A stretch of 64,000 nt of DNA from NCBI RefSeq assembly GCF_003386285.1, contig NZ_QPNC01000013.1:93664-157663 (forward strand). The letters run 5' to 3'. This document shows positions 1 to 8,206 of the stretch, in pieces. Numbering within the stretch: the stretch's first letter is position 1; each line of letters starts with the position of its first letter. A program made the position numbers and the translations under genes. Source of the DNA: Nocardiopsis sp. FIRDI 009. Lineage in GTDB: Bacteria; Actinomycetota; Actinomycetes; Streptosporangiales; Streptosporangiaceae. The notes under the pieces were generated by a model. That model was not told the origin of the DNA. It ran no database searches and was given only the letters and a program-made list of their open reading frames with translations.

Positions 1-750
1 AACCCGAGGATGGAACCGGAGTGGACGGTGCCGCTGGGCGAGTCCGCCGAACTCATCGCCGACAGGCACGGCATCACCCGTGAGCGGCAGGACGAGTTCG
101 CGCTGGAGAGCCACCGCAGGGCGGCCGCCGCCCAGGAGCGGGGGCTGTTCGACGCCGAGATCGTGCCCGTCCGGGTGCCCCGAAGGCGGGGCGAGGCGGT
201 CACGGTCGACCGCGACGAGAGCGTGCGGCCGGACGCGTCGCCGGAGGCGATGGCGCGGTTGCGGCCCTCGTTCCGGCCCGAGGGCGGCACGGTGACGGCG
301 GGCAACTCCTCCCCGCTCAACGACGGCGCCGCCGCCCTGCTGCTCGCCGACGAGGAGGGGGTGCGCGCCACCGGACGCGAACCGCTCGCCCGGATCTCGG
401 CCAGCGCGGTCAGCGCCGTCGAACCGCACTGGTTCGGGCTCGGCCCCGTCGAGGCGGTCACCCGCGCGCTGTCGCGGGCGGGGCGCTCCTTCGCCGACGT
501 GGACGTGCTCGAACTCAACGAGGCCTTCGCCGCCCAGGTCCTCGGCTGCCTGGCCGAGTGGCCCGAGTTCGACCGGGCGGTCCTCAACCCGCGCGGCGGC
601 GCCATCGCCCTCGGGCACCCGCTGGGCGCCTCCGGCGCCCGCCTGGCCGGGACCGTCGCCCACCAGCTCGCCGAGGCCGGAGGCGGCACCGGGGTCGCCG
701 CCCTGTGCGTCGGCGTCGGCCAGGGCCTGGCCCTCGCCCTCGAACGCTAG
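1..750 (+). CDS. pcaF: beta-ketoadipyl-CoA thiolase, C-terminal part (5' end outside window)
   Basis: The reading frame is open from base 1, so the gene starts upstream of the window. The roughly 250 visible residues are the C-terminal half of a thiolase: an NEAFA motif, the GGAIALGHPLGASGAR block with the catalytic His, and a CVGVGQG end with the second active-site Cys. The N-terminal nucleophilic Cys would lie outside. Family role: thiolytic cleavage of 3-oxoadipyl-CoA to succinyl-CoA and acetyl-CoA, the last step of the beta-ketoadipate pathway. The pca genes directly downstream make PcaF more likely than a general acetyl-CoA acetyltransferase. A 98-base gap separates it from pcaH. Confidence 0.88.
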   Translation, partial: NPRMEPEWTVPLGESAELIADRHGITRERQDEFALESHRRAAAAQERGLFDAEIVPVRVPRRRGEAVTVDRDESVRPDASPEAMARLRPSFRPEGGTVTAGNSSPLNDGAAALLLADEEGVRATGREPLARISASAVSAVEPHWFGLGPVEAVTRALSRAGRSFADVDVLELNEAFAAQVLGCLAEWPEFDRAVLNPRGGAIALGHPLGASGARLAGTVAHQLAEAGGGTGVAALCVGVGQGLALALER

Positions 751-848
751 ACCGTGTCCCTTCGGGCCCTCGCTCCGGCCCGCCCGTCGCCCACCACCGC
801 AGCGGAGAGCCCCGGCTCCAGCACCCCTCCTCTCCAGGGAGCACCGAG

Positions 849-1613
849 ATGACCGCACTGCCACCCGACCTCGCCCAGTCCGCCATCGACACCGAGATCG
901 CCAAGGCCCGGGCCGCCGCCCCCGGCGGCGACCACCCCCCGCGCGACTTCCCGCCCTACCGCGGCAGCGCCCTGCGCCACCCGACCCACCCGCTGATCCC
1001 GGTCCGCGACCCCGAGGCGGTCGAACTGACCGGACCTGCCTTCGGCGTCACCGACGTCACCGACCTCGACCGGGACCTGACCCGGCACCACCCGGGCGAA
1101 CCGCTCGGTGAGCGCATCACCGTCACCGGCCGCGTGCTGGACCGGCGGGGCCGACCGGTGCGCGGGCAGCTGGTGGAGGTCTGGCAGGCCAACGCCTCCG
1201 GCCGCTACGCCCACCAGCGCGACCAGCACCCGGCGCCGCTGGACCCCAACTTCACCGGGTTCGGCCGCTGCCTGACCGACGACGAGGGGCGGTACTCGTT
1301 CACCACCATCCGCCCGGGCGCCTACCCGTGGCGCAACCACACCAACGCCTGGCGCCCCGCGCACATCCACTTCTCGCTGTTCGGCGAGGCGTTCACGCAA
1401 CGACTGGTGACCCAGATGTACTTCCCCGGCGACCCGCTGCTGCCCTTCGACCCGATCCTGCAGTCCGTGACCGACCAGGACGCGCGCGACCGCCTCGTGG
1501 CGGTCTACGACCACGGCCTGTCCGTGCCCGAGTGGTCGCTGGGCTACCGGTGGGACATCGTCCTGGACGGACCGGCCGCCACCTGGACCGAGGACGAGGA
1601 GGAGGCCCGATGA
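849..1613 (+). CDS. pcaH: protocatechuate 3,4-dioxygenase beta subunit
   Basis: 254 residues, normal for PcaH. With PcaG it forms the Fe(III) intradiol dioxygenase that opens protocatechuate to 3-carboxy-cis,cis-muconate. Visible features are an N-terminal helical extension, the intradiol core (VEVWQANASGRYAHQRDQH), and the Tyr/His-rich iron region (GAYPWRNHTNAWRPAHIHFS). The frame is open further upstream, but ATG at 849 has an AGGGAG ribosome site and begins where the family does, so I chose it. The stop overlaps the pcaG start (ATGA). Confidence 0.93.
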   Translation: MTALPPDLAQSAIDTEIAKARAAAPGGDHPPRDFPPYRGSALRHPTHPLIPVRDPEAVELTGPAFGVTDVTDLDRDLTRHHPGEPLGERITVTGRVLDRRGRPVRGQLVEVWQANASGRYAHQRDQHPAPLDPNFTGFGRCLTDDEGRYSFTTIRPGAYPWRNHTNAWRPAHIHFSLFGEAFTQRLVTQMYFPGDPLLPFDPILQSVTDQDARDRLVAVYDHGLSVPEWSLGYRWDIVLDGPAATWTEDEEEAR

Positions 1614-2170
1614 ACCCCGCGCCCACGCCCTCGCACACCGTCGGCCCGTTCTTCGGCTACGCCCTGCCCTTCACCGGCGGCGGCGACGTGGCGCCCCCGC
1701 ACCACCCGGACGCGCTCACCCTGCGCGGACGGGTCCTGGACGGCGACGGCGAGCCCGTCCCGGACGCGATCGTGGAGACCTGGCAGCCCGCGCCGGACGG
1801 CTCGCGCACCGGCGCTCCGGGGTCGATGCGCCGCGACGCGGTGACCGGCCGCGTCGTCGGCCGCCACGGGGCGGACTTCACCGGGTTCGGGCGGGTCGCC
1901 ACAGACGCCGACGGCCACTGGCTGGTGCGGACGCTGCCGCCCGGCGGGGTGCCGTACGTGTGCGTGGCGGTCTTCGCCCGCGGCCTGCTGCACCATCTGT
2001 ACACCCGCGCCTACCTCGTCGACGACCCCGCCGACGCGCTGCTCGCCGCCCTGCCCCCGCAACGGCGCGCCACCCTCGTCACCCGGCCCGAACCCGGCGC
2101 GGAGCGCGTCCACCGCTTCGACATCCGTCTCCAGGGTGAGGGCGAGACCGTGTTCCTGGAGTTCCCGTGA
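1610..2170 (+). CDS. pcaG: protocatechuate 3,4-dioxygenase alpha subunit
   Basis: 186 residues. The partner subunit of PcaH in the protocatechuate ring-cleavage enzyme. It begins with the family-typical PSHTVGPFFGYALP and keeps the intradiol fold (VETWQPAPDG, DFTGFGRVATD), but as expected for the alpha chain it lacks the full iron-ligand set of PcaH. The start ATG overlaps the pcaH stop by four bases with GAGGAGG upstream, implying translational coupling and balanced subunit synthesis. It overlaps pcaB by four bases (GTGA). Confidence 0.92.
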   Translation: MNPAPTPSHTVGPFFGYALPFTGGGDVAPPHHPDALTLRGRVLDGDGEPVPDAIVETWQPAPDGSRTGAPGSMRRDAVTGRVVGRHGADFTGFGRVATDADGHWLVRTLPPGGVPYVCVAVFARGLLHHLYTRAYLVDDPADALLAALPPQRRATLVTRPEPGAERVHRFDIRLQGEGETVFLEFP

Positions 2171-3636
2171 CCGATCCGACCGGCACCGACCCGTCCCGTC
2201 CGGCCCCGTCCGACCCGGCCCCGTCCGGCCCGGCCGCGCTCGACACCGGTCTGCTCGCCCCGGGGCGGGCGGGGTCGCCGGCCGAGGCCGCCACGGGCGA
2301 CGCCGCCCTCCTCGCCGCGATGCTGGACGCGGAGGCCGCCCTGACCGCCGCCCAGGCCGACCTGGGCCTGGTCCCGACCGCCGCCGCCCGGGCGGTCGCC
2401 GAGGCCGCCGACCCGGACCGGTTCGACCCGCGTGACCTGGCGTTGCGCGCCCGCGCGGACGGCCACCCGGTGATCGCGCTGGTCGCCGACCTGACGGCGG
2501 CCGTGGGCGAGGAGTACGCGCCCTACGTGCACCGGGGCGCCACCAGCCAGGACATCATGGACACCGCGGCCATGCTGGTGGCGGCGCGTGCGCTGAACCC
2601 GGTCCTGGCCGACCTGGCCCGGGCCGAACGGGCGTTGGCCGACCTGGCCGCCCGGTACCGCGACACCCCCGTGGCGGGGCGCACGCTCACCCAGCACGCC
2701 GTGCCGACCACCTTCGGGCTGAAGGCGGCGGGCTGGCGCCACCTGGTGCTGGACGCCCGCGACCGGCTGTCCGCCGTCCGCGCCGCCCTACCGGTCCAGC
2801 TCGGCGGCGCCGCCGGGACCCTGGCGGCGTTCGCGGAGTACGCCCCCGACCCCGCACCCGACACGGGCCTTCGCCTGCTGGCCGCGTACGCGCACCGGAC
2901 GGGTCTGGCCGAACCGCGCCTGCCCTGGCACGTGCTGCGCACCCCGATCGCCGACCTGGGCGCCGCGCTCGCCCTCACCGGCGGTGCGCTCGGCAAGGTG
3001 GCCGCCGACGTGCTGGTGCTGTCGCGCACCGAGATCGGCGAGGTCGCCGAGGCCGCCGGAGGCGGCTCCTCGGCGATGCCGCACAAGGCCAACCCGGTGC
3101 GGGCCGCCCTGGTCTCCTCGGCCGCCCGCCAGCTGCCCGCGCTGGCCTCGGTGCTGCTGAGCGGGCTGGCGTGTGAGGACGAACGCCACGCGGGCGCCTG
3201 GCACGCCGAGTGGCAGCCCCTGCGCGAGGCCCTGCGCCTGGTCGGCGGCGCCGCCCGCGACACCGCCGAACTGGTCGGCGGGCTGCGCGTGGACCCCGAC
3301 CGGATGGCGGCCAACCTGGACCTGACCGGCGGACGGATCACCTCCGAGCGGATCGCCGCCGCCCTGGCCTCCCGGGTCGGACACGCCCGGGCGAAGGAAC
3401 TGCTCACCCGGGCCTCGCGCCGGGCGGCCGAGGAGGGTCTGACCCTGGCCGAGGCCCTGCGCGGCCTGCCCGAACCGGCCGGGACACCGGAGGGGACCCT
3501 CACCGGCCTGACCGATCCCGCCGCCTACCTGGGCGCCGCGCCCCTCCTGGTCGACCGCGCCCTGGCCGATCCCCGGGGGCCGGGTGAGACCGGTGCGCCC
3601 GACGAACGCCCCCAACACCTGACGGAGAACCCGTGA
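2167..3636 (+). CDS. pcaB: 3-carboxy-cis,cis-muconate cycloisomerase
   Basis: 489 residues, GTG start overlapping the pcaG stop. A member of the fumarase/aspartase superfamily with the signature SSAMPHKANPV. It converts 3-carboxymuconate to 4-carboxymuconolactone. The first ~30 residues are a low-complexity Pro/Ser/Thr stretch coming from a repetitive DNA run (cccgtccgg-like units), longer than usual for PcaB and possibly disordered. The gene overlaps pcaL by four bases (GTGA). Confidence 0.9.
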   Translation: MTDPTGTDPSRPAPSDPAPSGPAALDTGLLAPGRAGSPAEAATGDAALLAAMLDAEAALTAAQADLGLVPTAAARAVAEAADPDRFDPRDLALRARADGHPVIALVADLTAAVGEEYAPYVHRGATSQDIMDTAAMLVAARALNPVLADLARAERALADLAARYRDTPVAGRTLTQHAVPTTFGLKAAGWRHLVLDARDRLSAVRAALPVQLGGAAGTLAAFAEYAPDPAPDTGLRLLAAYAHRTGLAEPRLPWHVLRTPIADLGAALALTGGALGKVAADVLVLSRTEIGEVAEAAGGGSSAMPHKANPVRAALVSSAARQLPALASVLLSGLACEDERHAGAWHAEWQPLREALRLVGGAARDTAELVGGLRVDPDRMAANLDLTGGRITSERIAAALASRVGHARAKELLTRASRRAAEEGLTLAEALRGLPEPAGTPEGTLTGLTDPAAYLGAAPLLVDRALADPRGPGETGAPDERPQHLTENP

Positions 3637-4784
3637 CCGACCCGCTCCACCACCGCCTCGACGGACCCGAGGGCGCGCCCCCGCTGATCCTCGGCCCCTC
3701 CCTGGGCACCTCCCTGTCCGTGTGGGAGCCCCACCTGCCCGCCCTGGCCCGCGACCACCGGGTCGCCCGCTACGACCTGCCCGGCCACGGCGGATCGCCC
3801 GCCGCGCTCCTGCCGGGCTCCGGGGCCGCCGTCGCCGACCTGGCCCGCCTCGTCCTCGACCTGGCGGACGCCCGGGGCTGGACGGCCTTCCACTACGCGG
3901 GCGTCTCCCTGGGCGGGGCCGTCGGCCTCCACCTGGCCCTCCACCATCCCGAGCGGGTCTCGTCCCTGACCCTGGTGTGCTCGTCCGCGCGGTTCGGCGA
4001 CCCCGCCGCGTGGCGGGAGCGCGCCGACCTGGTGCGGCGCGAGGGGACCGGCGCCCTGCTCGGCGCGGCCCCCGGGCGCTGGTTCGCCGACCCCGGCACC
4101 GCCGACACGCTCGCGGGCAAGGGGCTGCTGGCCGACCTGGAGCGCACCGACCCCGGGGGCTACGCGGCCTGCTGCGACGCGCTGGCCGTCCACGACCTGC
4201 GGGACCGCCTGGGTGACATCGGCGTGCCGACCCTCGTCGTCTCCGGACGCGGGGACCGCTCCACCCCGCCCGAACACGGGCGCGCGCTCGCCGACGGGAT
4301 CCCCGGCGCGGAGCTGACCGAGATCGGCGGCGCGGGCCACCTGGCGGGGGTCGAGCGGCCCGAGGCGGTCACCGCCGCCCTGCTCGGTCACCTGTCCCCC
4401 GGCACCGACGGCGGACGGTACGCCGCCGGGATGGCCGTGCGGCGGGCCGTCCTGGGCGACGCGCACGTCGACCGGGCGGTGGCGCGCACCACCGCGTTCA
4501 CCGCCGACTTCCAGGACCTCATCACCCGCTACGCCTGGGGGGAGATCTGGACCCGCCCGGGACTGGACCGGCGCACCCGCAGCTGCGTGACGCTGACCGC
4601 CCTGGTCGCGCGCGGCCACCTCGACGAGCTCGCGATGCACGTGCGCGCCGCCCTCGCCAACGGCCTGACCCCCGACGAGATCGCCGAGGTGATCCTGCAG
4701 TCCGCGATCTACTGCGGGGTGCCCGCCGCCAACTCCGCCTTCGCCACCGCCCAGCGCGTGCTGGCCGACCTCACCGAGGAGTGA
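3633..4784 (+). CDS. pcaL: fused 3-oxoadipate enol-lactonase / 4-carboxymuconolactone decarboxylase
   Basis: 383 residues, GTG start. Residues 1 to about 255 are an alpha/beta hydrolase (PcaD) with nucleophile elbow GVSLGG, late acid in SGRGDRSTPP and His in GGAGHLAG. Residues about 260-383 are the PcaC decarboxylase domain (AHVDRAVARTTAFTADFQD, followed by RSCVTLTALVARG and ILQSAIYCGVPAAN). The D-C fusion, called PcaL, is typical of actinobacteria and performs two consecutive steps from carboxymuconolactone to 3-oxoadipate. Four-base overlaps on both sides place it in the pca operon. Confidence 0.93.
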   Translation: MTDPLHHRLDGPEGAPPLILGPSLGTSLSVWEPHLPALARDHRVARYDLPGHGGSPAALLPGSGAAVADLARLVLDLADARGWTAFHYAGVSLGGAVGLHLALHHPERVSSLTLVCSSARFGDPAAWRERADLVRREGTGALLGAAPGRWFADPGTADTLAGKGLLADLERTDPGGYAACCDALAVHDLRDRLGDIGVPTLVVSGRGDRSTPPEHGRALADGIPGAELTEIGGAGHLAGVERPEAVTAALLGHLSPGTDGGRYAAGMAVRRAVLGDAHVDRAVARTTAFTADFQDLITRYAWGEIWTRPGLDRRTRSCVTLTALVARGHLDELAMHVRAALANGLTPDEIAEVILQSAIYCGVPAANSAFATAQRVLADLTEE

Positions 4785-5974
4785 CCGTGTCCCACCCCCG
4801 CCACACCACCGTCGCCGTCGTCGGAGCGGGCCCCGCCGGGCTCCTCCTGGCGCGGCTGCTGCACCGCTCGGGGATCGAGTGCGTCGTACTGGAGAGCCGC
4901 GACCGCGACTACGTGGAACGGCGCCAGCGCGCCGGGATCATGGAACAGGGGACGGTGGAGACGCTGCGCGAGGCGGGCGCCGCCGACCGGCTGGACCGGG
5001 AGGGGATCGCGCACGACGGCGTCGAGCTGCGCTTCGACGGCCGGGGCCACCGCGTCGACTTCCCGTCCCTGACCGGGGGCCGCCGGGTGTGGGTGTACGC
5101 CCAGACGGAGATGGTCAAGGACCTGATCGCGCTGCGCCTGGCCGACGGCGAGCCCCTGCTGTTCGAGGCCCCCGTCCACGCGGTGGAGGGGATCGACACC
5201 GACCGCTGCGCCGTCCGCTACACCCACCGGGGTCGGGAGCACACCCTCACCTGCGACTACGTGGTGGGCTGCGACGGCTACCACGGGGTGGCCCGGCGGG
5301 CGGCCCCCGAGGGCGCGAGCCGCACCTTCGAGCGCGTCTACCCCTACTCGTGGCTGGGGGTCACGGCCGACGCCCCGCCCGCCTACGACGAGCTGATCTA
5401 CGCGCACTCCGACCGGGGTTTCGCGCTGGCGAGCATGCGCTCGCCGTCGGTGAGCCGCCTCTACCTCCAGGTGCCGGGCGGCGCGGATCCGGCGGACTGG
5501 CCGGACGGGCGGATCTGGGACGAGCTGGACGCGCGCCTGGGCGCCGACGGGACGTGGCGGCTGAACCGGGGGCCGATCACCGCCAAGGCGGTGCTGCCGA
5601 TGCGCAGTTCGGTGACCGAGCCGATGCGGCACGGCCGTCTGTTCCTGGCCGGGGACGCCGCGCACATCGTGCCGCCCACGGGCGCCAAGGGGCTCAACCT
5701 GGCCGTCTCCGACGTGACCGTCCTGGCCCGCGCGTTCGCGCACCTGCGCACGACCGGGTCGGCGGCGCTGTTGGACGCCTACTCGGCGACCTGCCTGCGC
5801 CGGGTGTGGCGGGCGGAGCACTTCTCGTACCTGATGACCACGACCCTGCACACCGATCCGGCGCAGTCGGGGTTCGACACCCGCCTGCAGCTGTCGCAGC
5901 TGGACCGGGTCGCCACCTCGCCCTTCGCCGCGGCCGACCTGGCGGAGAACTACACCGGACTGCCGTTCACCTGA
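4781..5974 (+). CDS. pobA: 4-hydroxybenzoate 3-monooxygenase
   Basis: 397 residues, normal for PobA. An FAD aromatic hydroxylase that turns 4-hydroxybenzoate into protocatechuate using NAD(P)H and O2. It shows the Rossmann motif GAGPAGLLLARLL near the N-terminus, the DG motif in CDGYHGVARR around residue 165, and the FAD-ribityl motif GDAAHIVPPTGAKGLNLA around residue 290. GTG start in a GTGA overlap with pcaL. Being the last gene of the same transcript, it supplies the operon's own substrate, which fits one aromatic-inducible unit. The regulator is not in the window. Confidence 0.93.
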   Translation: MTVSHPRHTTVAVVGAGPAGLLLARLLHRSGIECVVLESRDRDYVERRQRAGIMEQGTVETLREAGAADRLDREGIAHDGVELRFDGRGHRVDFPSLTGGRRVWVYAQTEMVKDLIALRLADGEPLLFEAPVHAVEGIDTDRCAVRYTHRGREHTLTCDYVVGCDGYHGVARRAAPEGASRTFERVYPYSWLGVTADAPPAYDELIYAHSDRGFALASMRSPSVSRLYLQVPGGADPADWPDGRIWDELDARLGADGTWRLNRGPITAKAVLPMRSSVTEPMRHGRLFLAGDAAHIVPPTGAKGLNLAVSDVTVLARAFAHLRTTGSAALLDAYSATCLRRVWRAEHFSYLMTTTLHTDPAQSGFDTRLQLSQLDRVATSPFAAADLAENYTGLPFT

Positions 5975-6126
5975 CCGGCCGGTCCTCCCCTCCCACGCGT
6001 CGCAGGGCGCCCCCGCACGAGGGCGACGGAGCGCTGGGGAGCTGCGCCGGGCGGACGGCTGGGCGGCGGGCGGGCGGCGGCCCCGTCCCGCCGCCCGTCC
6101 CACGGTCGCCCCCCGACCGGACCGGT

Positions 6127-7233
6127 TCAGGAGGGTTTCGTCCGGTCCCGGACCGAGTCCACGAGGCGCGCGTAGACCTCCGCCGGCATCTCCTCCTCCC
6201 CCATCTCCCTGCCGAGTTCGACCGTCCGCCGGTAGGTGTCCAGGAAGGACCAGCAGTCCGCGCAGTCCCCGATGTGGAACTCGACCGCCCGCCGCCGCGG
6301 CTCGGGCAGGTCACCGGAGACGTAGTCGCGCAGGAGGTCGTACACCTCCCGGCACCGCGGCCGCCGCGGACGCGGCAGGCTCCACCGGTCCGGGCCGACG
6401 AGCGCGTACGCCCCGGCCGCGACGGACAGCGCGATCTCACGCTTGGCCGCCTCGACCCCGATGAGGAGCCCGTTGTCGGAGATGCTGCCGAGCCCCAGGG
6501 CGAACAGCCACACGGCGACGGCGCCCATGACGTAGCGGGGCGCCAGTCCCACGGCCAGGAGTGCACCCACAGCCAGAAGCACGGGAACGGGCAGGCTGGA
6601 GTTGACCGAGTTGCTGAAGACCCCCTCGGTGAAGACCGCCGAGGCGAGCAGGGTGTAGGCCATGCCGAGCCGGACCAGCAGCAGGCTGGTGTCGCGGCCT
6701 CCCCCGCGCGCGGCCTGTTCGATCCCGGTCAGCCGCAGCGCCCTTCGGGGCACCGCGAGACGTCCGCTGAGCAGGAACCGGTCCAGACTCCAGTACCCTC
6801 CGCCCATGCGGGCCAGGGTCAGCGCCATCATCGCCAGCGCGAGATCGGCCGAGATCCGGATGGCTCCTCCCGTGGGGGTGGCCATGGTGAACATGACGAA
6901 CATCATCGCCATCACCATGCCGATCCGGGGCGTGGCCAGCCCGAGGATCAGGATGACGGCGAGTGTCACCTCGGCGATCCCCTGGAGCAGCAGGAACGTG
7001 CTGACGGGGATGCCGAGGTCGGTGATCCGCTCGGCGAGCCACGGTGCGATCCAGCCGGTCTGCGGGTCGGTGAAGGACTCGGCCACCGCGTTCAGGTCGT
7101 CGCCGAGGCCGAACGGGACCGGGATGAGGAGTTTGCCTCCGGCCACCAGGAACGCGAGTCCGAGAACGGTCCGGAAGGCGAGGAGCACCCCGTCCCACGG
7201 CCCCGGAGGCCGCAGGGGGACGTCTGGTTTCAT
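6127..7233 (-). CDS. DoxX-like membrane protein fused to a zinc-finger anti-sigma domain
   Basis: 368 residues. Residues 1 to about 290 hold several hydrophobic segments of DoxX/MauE-like type. The C-terminal ~75 residues are a ZAS-like anti-sigma domain with His320, Cys324 and Cys327 (HxxxCxxC). Its ATG overlaps the stop of the sigma-like gene upstream (ATGA), the standard sigma/anti-sigma arrangement. Inference: it holds an ECF sigma factor at the membrane and releases it on a redox or envelope signal sensed by the DoxX-like part. The order membrane domain first, zinc finger last, is inverted compared with ordinary anti-sigma factors. It is intact although its sigma partner is frame-broken. 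Confidence 0.75.
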   Translation of the reverse strand: MKPDVPLRPPGPWDGVLLAFRTVLGLAFLVAGGKLLIPVPFGLGDDLNAVAESFTDPQTGWIAPWLAERITDLGIPVSTFLLLQGIAEVTLAVILILGLATPRIGMVMAMMFVMFTMATPTGGAIRISADLALAMMALTLARMGGGYWSLDRFLLSGRLAVPRRALRLTGIEQAARGGGRDTSLLLVRLGMAYTLLASAVFTEGVFSNSVNSSLPVPVLLAVGALLAVGLAPRYVMGAVAVWLFALGLGSISDNGLLIGVEAAKREIALSVAAGAYALVGPDRWSLPRPRRPRCREVYDLLRDYVSGDLPEPRRRAVEFHIGDCADCWSFLDTYRRTVELGREMGEEEMPAEVYARLVDSVRDRTKPS

Positions 7234-7896
7234 GATGATTCCGTCCTCACGGTCGTGGATGGGTCGGTCCGGCTCCGCCGTTCGTGGAAGTACGCGTCGA
7301 GCGCCTCACGCAGGGCCAGCCGGGCTCGGTGGAGCCGGGTGCGCACAGCGGGTCTGGAGATGTCGAGCAACTCGGCCACCTCCGCGTGGTCCAGGTCCTC
7401 GATCTCGGCGAGGACGTAGACCTCGCGTGCCGCGGCGGGCAGCCGTTCCACGGCCTCCGCCAGGACCGCCCGGGTCTCCCCGCGCAGCAGTTCGCCCTCG
7501 GGACACGGCGGCCAGCCTCCGACCGTCCTGGCGTGCCGACCGTCCTGGCGTGCCGACCGTCCTGGCGTGCCGACCGTCGTCGGTGAAGACCGGCTCCGGC
7601 ACCTCGGGGTCGGGTATCGGATCACGCGCCCGTCTACGCAGGCGCATGAGCGCGGCGTTGACCACGACGCGTCGGAGCCACGGTTCCAGGGCGTCCGGCT
7701 CCACCAGGGTGTCAACCTTGTCCATCACGGTCACCAGGGACTCCTGAAGGACGTCCTCCGCGTCCTGGCGCTGTCCCGTCAAACGCAGGGCGATCCGGTA
7801 GAGGGTGTTCCCGTGCCGTGTCAGGAGTTCCGAGAACAGCCGCCTCCTCCCGGTTCCTGAGTCCTGCCACGAGGTCTGTTGACATCCCGACCACAC
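7230..7896 (-). pseudogene. ECF-type RNA polymerase sigma factor, reading frame broken
   Basis: Sigma region 2 (RHGNTLYRIALRLTGQRQ, DAEDVLQESLVTVMDKVD) and region 4 (LPAAAREVYVLAEIEDLDHAE, LLDISRPAVRTRLHRARLAL) are both well preserved but lie in different frames. The change falls at three tandem 17-bp copies at 7521-7571. With one or four copies the two halves would be in frame; with three they are not, and the region-2 frame ends at 7306 after 196 residues. A second disruption is likely near 7845: a typical sigma N-terminus (TDLVAGLRNREEA) reads in a third frame from ATG 7885, while the in-frame start for region 2 is a GTG at 7896. It is either a decaying gene, sequence error, or a switchable gene (see findings). 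Confidence 0.75.
7521..7578. repeat. 17-bp tandem repeat inside the ECF sigma gene
   Basis: Three perfect head-to-tail copies of GACCGTCCTGGCGTGCC occupy 7521-7537, 7538-7554 and 7555-7571, followed by seven bases of a fourth copy. The unit length is 2 modulo 3, so each copy gained or lost changes the reading frame. The repeat sits in the linker between sigma regions 2 and 4, where extra residues would be tolerated. Confidence 0.97.
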
Positions 7897-7998
7897 TTGC
7901 CGATTCCGTGGTGGCCGATGCAGGCGACTCGGCGCCGTACGGCGACCACCCCTTTACACAGGAAAGATGAGATGGGAGTGGCCAGCGTTACATCCCGT

Positions 7999-8026
7999 GA
8001 CGCGAAACCACCGGAATCAGCGTTCC
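7999..8026 (-). promoter_or_regulatory. possible ECF-type autoregulatory promoter
   Basis: On the minus strand GGAAC (8026-8022) is followed after 19 bases by CGTC (8002-7999), about 100 bases upstream of the sigma-like gene. GGAAC and CGTC are common -35/-10 elements of ECF sigma factors, which often transcribe their own gene. The match is short and the spacing slightly long, so this is suggestive only. Confidence 0.3.
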
Positions 8027-8206
8027 GGGCAGGTCGTCGGGGTGGTGGAGCGGGTTCGCCGTCGTCCGTCCGGCCGTGTCCGGACCCGGTCACGCGGGCA
8101 CCCGGTGTCCGCACGCGCTGTTATCTTGGCGACCGCGAATCCGGCGTTCCCTCCCCTTCCGGGCATGGAGGCCGGGTCACGGGCGCGGTGGGGAACGAGG
8201 ACACGG

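Noticed and set aside
558..848. N-terminal extension of pcaH upstream of ATG 849
   Set aside because: The frame overlaps the end of the thiolase gene in another frame, is Arg/Pro-rich and unlike PcaH; ATG 849 has a ribosome site and the family start.
4879..7419. 846-codon plus-strand frame across pobA and the anti-sigma gene
   Set aside because: Runs through two genes with strong family evidence in other frames.
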